A DNA stretch of 64,000 bases from Methylomusa anaerophila (GCF_003966895.1 NZ_AP018449.1:1247424-1311423), one strand, 5' to 3'; shown: positions 36,235 to 46,731, numbered from the stretch's first letter. Notes: a model not told the origin generated them from the letters alone. Numbers and translations: made by a program.

Positions 36235-36470
36235 GTCGGTGACGCTGTGAGCAGCGACAATTAAAAAAAACCACCCTGGGTACCGATCTTAGCATATCGA
36301 ACACAAAAACCACTTCCATTTATCCTGATATCTACTGCTTTAATCTTTTAATCCACAAATGATTGGGCTCCTGTCTATTATTGCATACGAAATACTACTT
36401 GTAAATGACCGGACATGGGGTAGACTATTTGTGTTGTCCCGCAAAAATTATTTAAATTTTGCTACCAAAA

Positions 36471-36495
36471 AGTCAAAAAAGGTCAAAAAGTCAAA
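36471..36495 (+). promoter_or_regulatory. CtsR operator (tandem heptads) upstream of dnaK
   Basis: AGTCAAA-AAA-GGTCAAA (36471-36487) matches the CtsR consensus of two RGTCAAA heptads three bases apart, and a third AGTCAAA follows at 36489-36495. It lies about 190 bases before the dnaK ATG. No CIRCE element (TTAGCACTC-N9-GAGTGCTAA) is seen, so the cluster appears to be controlled by CtsR and not HrcA. The rest of 36320-36682 is AT-rich and holds no gene. Confidence 0.8.
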
Positions 36496-36682
36496 AATAG
36501 ATAGATTCCCTATGAATCCGGGACATCGTATGCGAAGAATGGATATTTCAGCCAAAAACAGCCTATTTTAATGATTTTTCTGTTTTTAATTAATAATTAC
36601 TTTCTGGTAATATAAACTTGTAAACTCATGAATACTCCCGTAAGGTCTAACACATAATTCTATATAAGAGGAGGCGCAAATT

Positions 36683-38554
36683 ATGGGAAAAGTAGTGGGC
36701 ATTGATTTAGGTACTACCAACTCGGTCATTGCCGTTTTGGAGGGAGAACGGCCGGAGGTTATCGCCAATGTGGAAGGCGGCAGAACTACCCCGTCAGTCG
36801 TTGCATTCCGTGATAACGAGCGTCTTGTCGGCCAGTTAGCCAAACGGCAGTCTGTCTTAAACCCCGGAAAAACATTCTATTCGGTAAAACGATTCATCGG
36901 TCGCCGCTTCAATGAAGTTTCCGACGAAATGAAGCTGGTGCCGTATAAAGTGGTTCAAGGCTCGGATGACACCCTCAAATTTACTGTGGACGATAAGCAG
37001 TATGCGCCGGAAGAAATATCGGCCCAAGTACTGCGTAAGATGGTGGATGACGCCGGCAAGTATCTGGGCGAGAAAATAACTGACGCGGTCATTACGGTGC
37101 CGGCTTATTTTAATGACGCCCAGCGTCAAGCTACCAAAGACGCCGGCCGTATCGCCGGACTCAATGTGCTCAGAATCATTAACGAACCTACAGCCGCCGC
37201 TTTGGCTTACGGCCTGGATAAGAAAAAAAATGAAACCATCCTGGTGTTTGACTTGGGTGGCGGTACGTTCGACGTATCCATTCTGGAAGTTGGCGACGGC
37301 GTATTTGAAGTAAAATCCACCAACGGCGATACCCACCTGGGCGGCGACGATTTCGACAAAGCTGTCGTCGACTGGCTGGCGGCCGAATTCAAAAAGGATA
37401 ACGGCATTGATCTCTTAAAGGATAACCAATCGCTGCAGCGTCTTACCGAGGCGGCGGAGAAAGCTAAAATTGAGTTGTCGGCAGTTACGGAAACAACTAT
37501 CAACCTGCCTTTCATCACTGCTGACGGCGGCGGCCCGAAACACCTGGAAGCCAAACTGACCCGGGCGAAATTTGACGAAATTACCCACAGCCTGGTGGAA
37601 CGTTGCCGTATTCCCGTGGAAAAAGCGCTGGCTGACGCCAAACTGTCGGCCAAAGATATAGACGAAGTCATCCTGGTGGGGGGCTCCATCCGTATCCCCG
37701 CTGTCCAGCGTCTGGTCAAAGCCCTGACCGGCAAAGACCCCAACCAAAGCGTTAATCCGGACGAGGTTGTGGCTGTCGGCGCCGCCATCCAGGCAGGCGT
37801 ACTGAGCGGTGAACTCAAAGATGTGGTCCTCCTTGACGTCACACCGCTATCCCTGGGTATAGAAACCTTGGGCAGCATCATGACCAAAATCATCGAACGC
37901 AATACCACCATCCCCACCCGCCGCAGTCAAGTCTTCAGCACCGCCGAAGACAACCAGCCGGAAGTAGAAATTCACGTTCTTCAGGGCGAGCGGGACATGG
38001 CCGGTGACAACCGTACCCTCGGCAGGTTCAAATTAACCGGCATTCCTTTGGCGCCGCGCGGTATGCCGCAGATCGAAGTCACTTTTGACATTGACGCCAA
38101 CGGCATCCTGACCGTAGGCGCCAAAGACAAAGCTTCCAACAAAGAGCAGTCCATCACCATCAGCGGTTCCAGCAACCTGGATAAGGCCGACATTGACCGC
38201 ATGGTAGAAGATGCGAAACAGTACTCGGAAGCAGACAAAAAACGCCGGCAACAGATCGAGCTGAAAAATGAAATAGATTCTCTGGCCTACCAGGCCCGCA
38301 GCTTCGTGACCGAAAAGGGTGAAACCCTGCCGCCCCATGTCAGCGGACGCCTGACTGCCGCACTGGAGGCGGCCAAACAGGCCGTCGACGATAACGCCGA
38401 CATGAATAAACTGCGGCAAGTTAAGGAAGAATTGGAGCAGGCCTACAGCCAGGCTTGCCAGTGCAAGCCCGAAGAACCCAGACAAAACCAAATGAATGAT
38501 CACGGCAATGAAAGCAAGCGGAATGACGACGTAATCGACGCTGAGTACGAGTAA
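36683..38554 (+). CDS. dnaK: Chaperone DnaK (Hsp70), CtsR-cluster copy
   Basis: 623 residues, full length. ATP-binding signatures: [34 protein letters not shown] and [18 protein letters not shown]; the last has Ile where nearly all DnaKs have Thr (GGSTRIP). The substrate-binding domain follows ([20 protein letters not shown]) and the lid; the tail ends [24 protein letters not shown]. Together with the next genes dnaJ-like and clpB it forms a refolding/disaggregation set behind CtsR boxes. No hrcA or grpE accompanies it, so it may be a second DnaK beside a housekeeping copy elsewhere. Confidence 0.96.
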   Translation: MGKVVGIDLGTTNSVIAVLEGERPEVIANVEGGRTTPSVVAFRDNERLVGQLAKRQSVLNPGKTFYSVKRFIGRRFNEVSDEMKLVPYKVVQGSDDTLKFTVDDKQYAPEEISAQVLRKMVDDAGKYLGEKITDAVITVPAYFNDAQRQATKDAGRIAGLNVLRIINEPTAAALAYGLDKKKNETILVFDLGGGTFDVSILEVGDGVFEVKSTNGDTHLGGDDFDKAVVDWLAAEFKKDNGIDLLKDNQSLQRLTEAAEKAKIELSAVTETTINLPFITADGGGPKHLEAKLTRAKFDEITHSLVERCRIPVEKALADAKLSAKDIDEVILVGGSIRIPAVQRLVKALTGKDPNQSVNPDEVVAVGAAIQAGVLSGELKDVVLLDVTPLSLGIETLGSIMTKIIERNTTIPTRRSQVFSTAEDNQPEVEIHVLQGERDMAGDNRTLGRFKLTGIPLAPRGMPQIEVTFDIDANGILTVGAKDKASNKEQSITISGSSNLDKADIDRMVEDAKQYSEADKKRRQQIELKNEIDSLAYQARSFVTEKGETLPPHVSGRLTAALEAAKQAVDDNADMNKLRQVKEELEQAYSQACQCKPEEPRQNQMNDHGNESKRNDDVIDAEYE

Positions 38555-38560
38555 GGCGAG

Positions 38561-38630
38561 TAAGCTCCCACGACAGTACTGTAAAAAGTACGGCGCGGGA
38601 GCTCCCGCAGTGCCGGCAACGCAGATGGGG
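38561..38630 (+). repeat. Structured intergenic repeat (family B) between dnaK and dnaJ
   Basis: AGCTCCC and GGGAGCT arms enclose an AGTAC...GTAC hairpin, and the segment ends ggcaacgcagatggggc. The tail and the GTAC hairpin recall the element at 39696-39818 and the apex of the insert at 15.5 kb. It lies inside an operon, so it could tune mRNA stability. Confidence 0.5.
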
Positions 38631-38669
38631 CTTTAGCAACAACCGAAAATGACAAGGCGGGTGATGCGT

Positions 38670-39686
38670 ATGAAGTACATTGACTATTATGAAACACTCG
38701 GCGTTCCCAAAACCGCATCCGACAAGGAAATTAAACAAGCTTACCGCAAACTGGCCCGTAAGCATCACCCCGACTTGCATCAGGGTGACGCCAAGGCGGA
38801 AGCGGAAGAAAAGTTCAAACTTATCAATGAAGCCTATGAAGTGCTGGGTGACCCAGATAAACGGGCCAAGTACGACAAACTGGGCATGAACTGGAAAGCC
38901 GGCGATGAATTTAATTTCGATCCGTCCAATATGGACGGCGGTTACACCTATACCTACCAGGGACCTTCTGATTTTGATCTCGGCGGCTTTGGTTTCAGCG
39001 ACTTCTTCGCCAATATTTTCGGTCAGGACTTTGCCCGCAGCCGTCAAGGCGGCGGCAGAACGCGCCGGGCCAACCGCAAAGGGGAAGACGTGGACGCGGA
39101 AATCAGCCTGACTATAGATGAGCTTATTCACGGGGTGGAAAAAGAAATGTACCTGTCCGCCCCCAATGTCTGCGCCGCCTGTGAAGGGCAACGCGTCACC
39201 CAGCGGGGTGTATGCCGGGCCTGCGGCGGTACGGGAGTAACGGAAGATACCAAAACCGTCAAGGTAAAGGTACCCGCCGGACTCTATCCGGGGGCATCCC
39301 TCCGGCTTAAGGGCTTAGGCGGCAAAGGCTACGGCGACGGACCGGCCGGCGACCTTTATCTGCACATCCGGGCCGCACAGAACCCTTCCTGGCAGATAGA
39401 CGGCAGCGATTTGGAAGCTGATCTCATGATTTACCCCGACCAGGCCGTGCTTGGCGATAAAGTGCAAGTACCCACGCCCCACGGTCAGGTTCAGCTCAAA
39501 ATCCAGCCCGGCGTCCACGCGGGGCAAAGACTGCGTCTAAAGAATAAAGGCCTGCCCAAAGGCGGCGGAACTTTCGGCGACCTCTACCTCAGAATCCGCA
39601 TTGATATTCCTAAAGACCAGTCGGAAGAAGAAAGGGAGCTTTACCGCAAAATCCACGAACTGCGCCAAACCGCGAAAGCTGATTAA
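38670..39686 (+). CDS. DnaJ-family co-chaperone with half zinc finger
   Basis: 339 residues from ATG 38670; ATG 38664 and 38649 are in-frame alternatives. J domain residues 1-70 with the HPD motif (RKHHPDLH), then a Gly/Phe-rich linker ([20 protein letters not shown]). A short Cys segment follows with only two CxxC knuckles ([20 protein letters not shown]), so one zinc site instead of the two of classical DnaJ. Two C-terminal beta domains ([40 protein letters not shown]) bind clients. It is intermediate between DnaJ and CbpA. It presumably stimulates the DnaK encoded just before it. Confidence 0.92.
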   Translation: MKYIDYYETLGVPKTASDKEIKQAYRKLARKHHPDLHQGDAKAEAEEKFKLINEAYEVLGDPDKRAKYDKLGMNWKAGDEFNFDPSNMDGGYTYTYQGPSDFDLGGFGFSDFFANIFGQDFARSRQGGGRTRRANRKGEDVDAEISLTIDELIHGVEKEMYLSAPNVCAACEGQRVTQRGVCRACGGTGVTEDTKTVKVKVPAGLYPGASLRLKGLGGKGYGDGPAGDLYLHIRAAQNPSWQIDGSDLEADLMIYPDQAVLGDKVQVPTPHGQVQLKIQPGVHAGQRLRLKNKGLPKGGGTFGDLYLRIRIDIPKDQSEEERELYRKIHELRQTAKAD

Positions 39687-39695
39687 CTATAGCCA

Positions 39696-39818
39696 CGAAC
39701 TGCTTAGAAACTGTCAGATGCCAGGCGCGACGAGTACTGGAACGCAAGCGTACTGGGATGTACGCTGGAGTGAAGCACGCAGAAGCAACAACGCAGATGA
39801 CGGTTTATAAGCAGTTCC
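39696..39818. repeat. Palindromic intergenic repeat (family B) between dnaJ and clpB
   Basis: The ends GAACTGCTTAGAAACTGTCA (39697 onward) and the segment from cgcagatgacgg to gcagttcc (39792-39818) are imperfect inverted repeats of about 25 bp. Inside are GCGTAC / GTACGC hairpins and a gcaacaacgcagatg tail. The architecture matches the 38561 element. Confidence 0.7.
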
Positions 39819-39840
39819 AGACTTAAAGGAGGTTATTACA

Positions 39841-42438
39841 ATGGCCCAGGACAAATTCACTCAGAAAGCCTCGGCAGCAATACAAGAAGCGCAACAACTG
39901 GCAGCTATGAACTACCACCAGGAGTTGACCACTCGCCATCTCTTGCTGGCGCTGACAAAAGACAACGAAGGTATTATCGCCTATATTTTATCTCAATTTA
40001 ATATACAGCCCCCAATGTTCCAGGCTAAGCTGGAACAACTTCTGAAGAATATTCCTTCTGTCCGGGGCCAGGATACCGGTCTGAGGATGAATACAGCCAT
40101 GGTCCGGGTGCTGGCCCTGGCGGAAAAACAAGCCTCATCCATGAAGGATGAATACGTCAGCGTTGAGCACCTTCTCCTGGCTATTGTCGAGGACGGCGAC
40201 AGCGACGTTGTCAGTGCCTGCCGCGAATTCGGCCTGTCCCGCAGCCGCATTATCCAAATCATCAACGATTTCCGCGGCGGCAGAACTATTACCTCCGACA
40301 ACCCGGAGGAAAGTATGCAGGCCCTCAATAAATATGGCCGCGATCTCACCGACCTGGCCCGCCAAGGCAAGCTGGACCCGGTGATCGGCCGGGACGAAGA
40401 AATCCGCCGGGTGATGGAAATCCTGTCCCGCCGCACCAAAAATAACCCGGTGCTCATCGGTGAGCCCGGCGTCGGCAAGACAGCCATTGTTGAAGGCTTG
40501 GCCCGGCGCATTATCGCCGGCGACGTACCGGAAGGCCTGAAAAACAAAATAGTATACTCCCTCGACATGGGAGCCATAGTAGCCGGCGCCAAATACCGGG
40601 GCGAGTTCGAGGAACGCCTGAAAAACGTACTGTCCGAAATCACCAAATCCGAAGGCAAAATCATCCTCTTCATTGACGAACTCCATACCGTGGTCGGCGC
40701 CGGCGCCGCCGAAGGCGCCATGGATGCAGGCAACATCCTCAAACCCATGCTGGCCCGCGGTGAACTGCGCTGTATCGGCGCTACCACATTAAATGAATAC
40801 CGTAAACACATTGAAAAAGACGCCGCCCTGGAACGGCGCTTCCAGCCGGTCACAGTAGACCAGCCGGGGGTGGAAGACACCATCTCCATCCTGAGAGGCC
40901 TCAGAGAGCGCTACGAAGTCCACCACGGCGTCAGGATCAAAGACGCCGCCCTGGTGGCTGCCGCCGTGCTGTCCGACCGCTACATTTCCGACCGGTTCCT
41001 GCCTGATAAGGCCATTGACCTGGTGGACGAAGCGGCCGCCAAACTCCGGACCGAAATTGATTCCATGCCCAGTGAACTGGACGAAGCCATGCGCCGCGTC
41101 ATGCAACTGGAAATAGAAGAACAGGCTCTCAAGAAAGAAACCGACCCCTCTTCCCAGGAAAAACTTAGCCATATCCACGAGGAACTGGCCAACCTGAAAC
41201 AACAGGCCGACTCCCTGAAAGCCCAGTGGCAAATGGAAAAACAGGGCATCGTCCGCCTGCGCAACCTCAAAAAAGATATCGAAGGCATCCGCACGGAAAT
41301 GGAAGCGGCCGAACGCAGCTACGACCTGAACCGTTTGGCCGAACTCAAGTATGGCCGTCTACCGGAATTAGAGCAACGATTAAAAAATGAGGAAAACCTG
41401 CTGGCGGAAAAACGTTCCCATAAAGTTATGCTCAAAGAAGAAGTGGACGAAGACGATATCGCCAAAATTGTAAGCCGCTGGACAGGTATCCCTGTCACCC
41501 GGCTGCTTACCGGCGAACGGGAAAAACTGGTCCACATGGAATCCATCCTCCACGAACGGGTTATCGGCCAGGACACCGCCGTCATCGCCATCACCGAAGC
41601 CATTATCCGCGCCCGCGCCGGCATCAAGGACCCCAACCGTCCCATCGGTTCCTTCATCTTCCTCGGCCCCACCGGCGTCGGTAAAACCGAGCTGGCTAAA
41701 ACCCTGGCCGAAGTCCTCTTTGACGACGAGCGCAGCATGATCCGCATCGATATGAGCGAATACATGGAGAAACACACCGTTTCCCGCCTCATCGGCGCGC
41801 CTCCCGGCTACGTCGGCTATGACGAAGGCGGCCAACTCACCGAAGCCGTGCGCCGCCGCCCCTACAGCGTCATTCTCCTCGACGAAGTGGAAAAAGCCCA
41901 CAACGATGTCTTCAACGTTCTCCTGCAAATCCTGGAAGACGGCCGCCTGACCGATGGTAAAGGCCGCACCGTGGACTTTAAGAACACCGTCATTATCATG
42001 ACCTCCAACATCGGCTCGCAGGAAATCCTCAACAACGATTTCGCCGTAGCCAAAGAGCGGGTCCTGGATATGATGAAACTCCACTTCCGCCCCGAATTTC
42101 TCAACCGTATCGACGACATCATCGTCTTCAACGCCCTCACCGGCGAGCAAGTGGCCGACATTGCCGCCATCCTGCTCAAGAATCTGGATAAACGCCTCAA
42201 GAAGCAGCTTAATATCAGCCTGTCCTGGGACAACAAGGCCCTTGAACTCCTGTCCAAACAAGGCTACGACCCCAACTTCGGCGCCAGACCGCTAAAACGG
42301 CTCATCAGCCGCCTGGTGGAAACCGAACTCAGCAAAAAGATCATCAAAGGCGAAGTGCCGGAAGGCAGCCATGTGGAGTTGAGCGCCGAAGGGGATAAGA
42401 TTACAATTGACGTGATGCTGGAACCGGAGACAGTGTGA
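39841..42438 (+). CDS. clpB: ClpB disaggregase
   Basis: 865 residues, full length. N domain ([17 protein letters not shown] ... TRHLLLAL). First AAA+ module: [31 protein letters not shown]. Middle coiled coil about 410-530, which separates ClpB from ClpA/C. Second AAA+ module: [52 protein letters not shown]. With DnaK/DnaJ it pulls polypeptides out of aggregates through its pore in the cytoplasm. Last gene of the CtsR-type cluster; a hairpin follows the stop. Confidence 0.97.
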   Translation: MAQDKFTQKASAAIQEAQQLAAMNYHQELTTRHLLLALTKDNEGIIAYILSQFNIQPPMFQAKLEQLLKNIPSVRGQDTGLRMNTAMVRVLALAEKQASSMKDEYVSVEHLLLAIVEDGDSDVVSACREFGLSRSRIIQIINDFRGGRTITSDNPEESMQALNKYGRDLTDLARQGKLDPVIGRDEEIRRVMEILSRRTKNNPVLIGEPGVGKTAIVEGLARRIIAGDVPEGLKNKIVYSLDMGAIVAGAKYRGEFEERLKNVLSEITKSEGKIILFIDELHTVVGAGAAEGAMDAGNILKPMLARGELRCIGATTLNEYRKHIEKDAALERRFQPVTVDQPGVEDTISILRGLRERYEVHHGVRIKDAALVAAAVLSDRYISDRFLPDKAIDLVDEAAAKLRTEIDSMPSELDEAMRRVMQLEIEEQALKKETDPSSQEKLSHIHEELANLKQQADSLKAQWQMEKQGIVRLRNLKKDIEGIRTEMEAAERSYDLNRLAELKYGRLPELEQRLKNEENLLAEKRSHKVMLKEEVDEDDIAKIVSRWTGIPVTRLLTGEREKLVHMESILHERVIGQDTAVIAITEAIIRARAGIKDPNRPIGSFIFLGPTGVGKTELAKTLAEVLFDDERSMIRIDMSEYMEKHTVSRLIGAPPGYVGYDEGGQLTEAVRRRPYSVILLDEVEKAHNDVFNVLLQILEDGRLTDGKGRTVDFKNTVIIMTSNIGSQEILNNDFAVAKERVLDMMKLHFRPEFLNRIDDIIVFNALTGEQVADIAAILLKNLDKRLKKQLNISLSWDNKALELLSKQGYDPNFGARPLKRLISRLVETELSKKIIKGEVPEGSHVELSAEGDKITIDVMLEPETV

Positions 42439-42458
42439 AATTATATAGGTAAAAAATT

Positions 42459-42493
42459 GGTCCCCTTGCTGCTAACAAAACAGTAAGGGGATC
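42459..42493 (+). terminator. Hairpin after clpB
   Basis: GGTCCCCTTGCTG and CAGTAAGGGGATC pair around CTAACAAAA 20 bases past the clpB stop. The trailing ATTGTTG is only moderately T-rich. Confidence 0.6.
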
Positions 42494-42596
42494 ATTGTTG
42501 AGATGTCCCCCTCTTTGTCTCTTGATTTTTATCAGATTATAGGCAAGTTTAAATCCGATTTAAATTTGATAAATCATCTTTATATGGTAGAAATGG

Positions 42597-43142
42597 TTAT
42601 TGTAACTTAGTTTTTAGTTGATCAACTTCTTTAACTGCTTCGAGTGCCTGATCTATACTTACGTGTGGTTTTAATTCATTTACCCTTTTTGCCCTATCCT
42701 CTACCAGCCTCGTCCCATCTTCCAATGTTACATAAAGAGCCGTTGCCAATCGTTCGAGTTCGGCAACCCCTTTGCCACCAAGGTTTTCAGCAACGAAATC
42801 GATACTACTTTCATATTGACTAATAAACTCATCAAACTGCTGCATAACAGGAGTATCTTTAGCTACCATCGTAGGACCGTAAGGATAGGGTTGCGAAACC
42901 ATCTTTACCAACCCATCAGCCCTCATCGCAGTGAGGTCTTCAGTTAAATCGAATGAATATGGGCCATGTTTATATAATATAAAATCATACCCTAATGGTA
43001 TTTCCAGAAGCTTTTGTAGAAAAAAGGCAGCTTTCTGAATATGAGTTTCACCGCACCAACTCCCTCTATTTTTAAGTTTTTTCATTAAAGAAAGCATCAG
43101 TGCAGTTCTTTGCAACCTTTTCACAGAACATCCTCCTATCAA
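42597..43142 (-). CDS. YwgA-like protein
   Basis: 181 residues. The body starts with a winged-helix-like segment (LMKKLKNRGSWCGETHIQKA, AFFLQKLLEIPLGYDFILYK, HGPYSFDLTEDL) that resembles Bacillus YwgA and the wider group of helix-turn-helix-type immunity/antitoxin-like domains. An acidic helical tail follows. Its ATG overlaps the end of the HD-domain gene by 4 bases. In Bacillus subtilis ywgA follows ywfO, an HD phosphohydrolase, so the pairing supports the assignment. Function is not established. Here the partner is damaged. Confidence 0.65.
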   Translation of the reverse strand: MIGGCSVKRLQRTALMLSLMKKLKNRGSWCGETHIQKAAFFLQKLLEIPLGYDFILYKHGPYSFDLTEDLTAMRADGLVKMVSQPYPYGPTMVAKDTPVMQQFDEFISQYESSIDFVAENLGGKGVAELERLATALYVTLEDGTRLVEDRAKRVNELKPHVSIDQALEAVKEVDQLKTKLQ

Positions 43143-44255
43143 ATCTTAATTATACTCTCCCTTTGTTTTTCAAGCCACCGCTCAGCCTCTTTCCGATAAA
43201 GAGGCGAAATATATACATAGTCTACAGCAACAACTGGAATTCTTTGAAGGGTTTCAGATAATGTTATAGAAGGTATAATCCGATTATCTCGTGTGATTAC
43301 AGGGAAATTTACCGAACTACCTTTCTGTTTGTAACTGTCTAAACGAACAAAATCAATTCCAAATTTTTTCTCAGTTGCTTCAAAAATGGAGAAAGCCGCT
43401 TCTGGATTTTTAGATACATCTTCAGGGTTCCGTTGATAAAGTACTCTAAAATGATTTCGGTTCACTATCCGTGAAGCTGAATCGTGCCCTGCCTGAGAAG
43501 ACGAGCGTGCAGCCTTAAGAATAGCTGCCGTGACCTCATTATCAGTCATTTTCAGATGAGATTCAAGATCAGTTTTATACTTTCCGTTTTTAAGCCACTG
43601 TTTCAAAAAGTCTTTTAAATGTATATCATAAACCCTTCTAACGGGATGAAAGTAGACCTGAACATACATAAAGTACCGTGCAAGAAGCATTGCTTCCGCA
43701 GAATGTAAGCCACCCTCCTCAACACCAAGAACAAATTGACCCATCTTCTTCCTTTGGCAATAATCTAAGCGTATCAATAAGCCTGTAATGATCAAATTTT
43801 CCATAAACTACTCCCGCATGGTGAGAATCACGGAGAAGATAATCCATGCGGTCCACCCCAAAAGCATCACCGACAATAATTTCTGCAAGAATAGCTTCCC
43901 AGTCTGTAAAAGTTTCATTTCTTAATTCTTTAGGTCCAACAGCTAGTTTTACAATATCCTGAGTTCGAAGCGGAGGTGTCATACACTCCCAGATTTCTCT
44001 CATTTCCTGGCTACGAATCAATTCGACAGTAAGTGTTTCATGATTTCCGGATGATAATAACTCTTTCTCAGCAGCATGAGAAAAGGGCAAATGCCCAATA
44101 TCATGGCAAAGAGCCGCTACTCTAAGTACACGACGCCAATATCGCCTCTCATCCTCACGTTCAATTTCGGGAATAAGACTTTTAATTGTAGGATGAATAT
44201 TATTGGGATCAGTTATTACATCATATACTTTACCAGCTAGCTCCATCATATCCAA
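43139..44255 (-). pseudogene. HD-domain phosphohydrolase (YwfO-like), truncated and frameshifted
   Basis: Two frames together give about 370 residues. The first (44255 to ~43740) has LRVAALCHDIGHLPFSHAAE with the HD metal site and DAFGVDRMDYLLRDSHHAG. The second (to 43139) continues with GQFVLGVEEGGLHSAEAMLL, typical of dNTP triphosphohydrolase-like HD proteins. Deleting one G from GGG at 43740-43742 restores the frame exactly (KEEDGQFVLG). The 5' end is also missing: the frame opens at MMELAGKVYDVI, which in the family follows ~65 residues including the first HD-site His (RFEHSLG). A TAG stands directly before the TTG start. Probably inactive. Confidence 0.8.
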
Positions 44256-44267
44256 CTAGTTTTAGAA

Positions 44268-44462
44268 TCAAACTATTGCCACCACGGCTCTGCCGTTATA
44301 GATCAACTCGACACGATCTATAATTCCTTGATTATACTGCATAACCTTGATTAGCGCATCTTCAGGTGAAGGAGCGATAACGAGGGCGGAATTTTTCCAG
44401 TCGACCTCTTGCTCACTGAAAGCTTCGACCTCCCCATCGGAGACGTACCAAAAGGATGCCAT
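44268..44462 (-). CDS. Small hypothetical protein (64 aa)
   Basis: ATG 44462 follows GAGGAAAG; the open frame extends 10 codons further without a better start. The sequence ASFWYVSDGEVEAFSEQEVD, then a helix (SPEDALIKVMQYNQGI) and a beta C-terminus (RVELIYNGRAVVAIV). No membrane segment or known motif. It sits between an XRE regulator gene and the damaged HD gene on the same strand, so it probably shares a transcript with both. Confidence 0.6.
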   Translation of the reverse strand: MASFWYVSDGEVEAFSEQEVDWKNSALVIAPSPEDALIKVMQYNQGIIDRVELIYNGRAVVAIV

Positions 44463-44475
44463 TATTCTTTCCTCC

Positions 44476-44715
44476 TCATTTCTTGCAATCAATCGACCGG
44501 TTTGCGGCGCCTGGTTGCTCGCTTAACAACTCGGTTGCACTGACTCCCAGAGCAATTGCAATACTCCCCAGAAGCGCGAGCGAAGGAACCTTTTGCCCAT
44601 TTTCCACGGCAGACAGATATTCTCTTGTAATACCGACAGCCAAAGCCAATTCCCGCTGCGTCATTTTCTTTTCACAGCGGATTCGTTTGATGGTTAGCTT
44701 TATCACAAAGAACAT
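44476..44715 (-). CDS. XRE-family helix-turn-helix regulator
   Basis: 79 residues from ATG 44715 (an upstream in-frame ATG at 44733 is possible). Classical HTH_3 core: KKMTQRELALAVGITREYLS, then AVENGQKVPSLALLGSIAIA, LGVSATELL. A short tail ends in Cys-Lys-Lys. Cytoplasmic DNA binder, first gene of the minus-strand 44.7-42.6 kb unit and divergent from a second XRE gene at 44898, so both may act on the shared 180-base AT-rich gap. Confidence 0.9.
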   Translation of the reverse strand: MFFVIKLTIKRIRCEKKMTQRELALAVGITREYLSAVENGQKVPSLALLGSIAIALGVSATELLSEQPGAANRSIDCKK

Positions 44716-44897
44716 CACCTCGCCTACTCTCATTGTAATTTAATAGATTATAAAAATCAAATTATAAGCAATCTGATAAATTACTATAATTTAATTTTAT
44801 TGGCAATTATCTACCAAAAGCATAGAAAATCTTGACCTTACTTACTATTTGAAATATGATAAATGTAAACTATTAGATTAACATCAAGAGGTATGTA

Positions 44898-45203
44898 ATG
44901 GAGATAGGCTCCCGGATTCGAGAGGTTAGAGAACTAAAAAGGATTAAACTAAATGAATTAGCTCATTTAGCTGGCATTTCCAGAGTTTATCTGAGTGACA
45001 TAGAACGAAACAAAAAGATGCCGCTTATTCCAACATTAGAGCGAATTTGTGCCGGTCTCGGCATCACCCTTGCCGATTTTTTTACCGAGGAGAAGTCGGA
45101 ACTTGCGCCGGAACTTTGTCGGTTGCTTGAAACGGCGAAGAAACTGACCCCCGAACAGCAAGAATACCTGCAAAAACTATTAGAAGCCATGGGCAAGGAG
45201 TAA
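44898..45203 (+). CDS. XRE-family helix-turn-helix regulator with C-terminal helix
   Basis: 101 residues, ATG after AAGAGGTATGTA. HTH residues 1-65 (GSRIREVRELKRIKLNELAH, LAGISRVYLSDIERNKKMPL) and LGITLADFF, then a helical tail (ELCRLLETAKKLTPEQQEYL, QKLLEAMGKE) like SinR/ImmR-type dimerisation ends. Divergent from the other XRE gene. Confidence 0.9.
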   Translation: MEIGSRIREVRELKRIKLNELAHLAGISRVYLSDIERNKKMPLIPTLERICAGLGITLADFFTEEKSELAPELCRLLETAKKLTPEQQEYLQKLLEAMGKE

Positions 45204-45296
45204 ACCTTCGCCTATCTTTTATACAATATTGTTGAACAAAAAATTAATAAGTATTACTATTCAGTAAATTCCTAAGCAAATCTAGATAGTGTTTTT

Positions 45297-45389
45297 GTCA
45301 GAGGGACGGTTCTCTTGGCAGATTAATTTATTTGCGCGCAGAAATGCAAATTGAGCATTTTATCTGTAACAACAAGTTTCAGGTGTCAG
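45297..45389. repeat. Palindrome-family repeat (family C), degenerate copy
   Basis: Starts with GAGGGACGGTTCTC and contains gcagaaatgcaaattgagca and acaacaagtttcaggtgtca, which recur almost base for base at 47075-47180. The right arm is eroded here. Confidence 0.8.
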
Positions 45390-45405
45390 GATTGGTGGCT
45401 TATCT

Positions 45406-46614
45406 TTACCAGCTATTCAACAAAAAACCTTTGATATTCAAATGTGTAATCCCCTTGTGGGACATATCGACATCATCCATGCTGACCACGAACTTAGGAA
45501 AGTTATCTTCGATTTGGAGTAGATTTCCAAACTCCCGTTCCTGCGTTTTTTTATCGGCTAAGAGATAGGCGACCTGAACATAGATGCTTTTCCCTTGCTT
45601 CTCGGCAACGAAATCAATCTCTTTTGTATCAAGTTTACCTACATAAACATCATACCCGCGCCGTCGAAGTTCTAAATATACAATATTTTCGAGCGTCTGA
45701 GATATATCATCCTGCTTATATCCTAAAACAGCGTGCTTGAAGGCGTTGTCCGCTAAATAAAACTTCTCTTGCGTTTTCAGAATCTCTCTGCCCTGCAAAT
45801 CCTGACGCGAACACCTATTGAGAATATAGGCACCTTCCAGTTTTGAAAGATAATTGTAAACCGTTTCAATATCGATTTTCCGGTTCTGACTTTCCAAAAA
45901 GCCTTTTATGGAGTTTGCCGAAAAGGTGTTGCCAATGTTATCAAAAGCGAACTTCACAATACGCTCCAACTGGTCAACCTTCCGTATTTGGTTCCGCTTC
46001 ACAATATCGGTGAAAATGGTAGTGTTGTAAATATCTTTCACGATGACATAGGCTTCATCCAAGGTAAGTGGTTTAAGATGAACGGCAGGGAAACCGCCGT
46101 ATTCAATATATCTTAAAAATTCCTTGGAGAGATCGGCAAGCTCGCCGTACTCTTTCCTAAACACTAAATACTCCGCAAAGGAAAGCGGATGTATGCGAAA
46201 TGAAATATATCGTCCGGTCAAATAGGTCGATATTTCTGAGGACATCATTTTGGAGTTGGACCCTGTGACAAAAATATCAACATTGTATTCGGCTTCCTCC
46301 ATGAAGGTATTGACCAGCCGTTCCCAATGCTCTATTTCTTGGATCTCATCCAAAAATAAATACGTCCGTTCACTTGGAACAAGTTTATCTTTGATGATCT
46401 CAAATACTTGTTTCACATCCGTATTCTGCCATTCCAAGGTATCGAAGTTAAAGCGGACTATACGGTTTTCGGATATTCCCCTCTTTTTAAGCTCATCCAT
46501 AAGCATCAACATAATGGTTGACTTTCCACAACGGCGGACCCCAGTTAAAATCTTTACTAACGGCATATCAATAAACGGCGTGATTTGGTCAATGTAAGAT
46601 TGCCTTATAAGCAT
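45406..46614 (-). CDS. AAA ATPase with DUF4143 domain
   Basis: 402 residues from ATG 46614, eight bases after AAGGAGG (an in-frame Val/Met start nine bases upstream is weaker). P-loop TGVRRCGKSTIMLMLMDEL, Walker B YLFLDEIQEIEHWE, sensor FVTGSNSKMMSSEISTYLTG, then the DUF4143 winged-helix and nuclease-like C-terminal part (LENIVYLELRRRGYDVYVGK, KEIDFVAEKQGKSIYVQVAY). This is a large family of stand-alone ATPases with unknown role, often in mobile or defence-rich DNA. The C-terminal DFVA...YVQV resembles a PD-(D/E)xK core (D-x(n)-E-x-Q variant). Single-gene unit. Confidence 0.93.
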   Translation of the reverse strand: MLIRQSYIDQITPFIDMPLVKILTGVRRCGKSTIMLMLMDELKKRGISENRIVRFNFDTLEWQNTDVKQVFEIIKDKLVPSERTYLFLDEIQEIEHWERLVNTFMEEAEYNVDIFVTGSNSKMMSSEISTYLTGRYISFRIHPLSFAEYLVFRKEYGELADLSKEFLRYIEYGGFPAVHLKPLTLDEAYVIVKDIYNTTIFTDIVKRNQIRKVDQLERIVKFAFDNIGNTFSANSIKGFLESQNRKIDIETVYNYLSKLEGAYILNRCSRQDLQGREILKTQEKFYLADNAFKHAVLGYKQDDISQTLENIVYLELRRRGYDVYVGKLDTKEIDFVAEKQGKSIYVQVAYLLADKKTQEREFGNLLQIEDNFPKFVVSMDDVDMSHKGITHLNIKGFLLNSW

Positions 46615-46731
46615 AGCGACCACCTCCTTCCAAATAATATAATCTAATTAATATAAAAAAATCAACAGTTTTTATGGTTATAACCAAAATATATTTTTAT
46701 ATCCATATCGACAAATGTATATAAAAAACAG

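Noticed and set aside
36683-42438. Assignment of the chaperone cluster to HrcA/CIRCE control
   Set aside because: No TTAGCACTC-N9-GAGTGCTAA palindrome is present upstream of dnaK; the heptads match CtsR.
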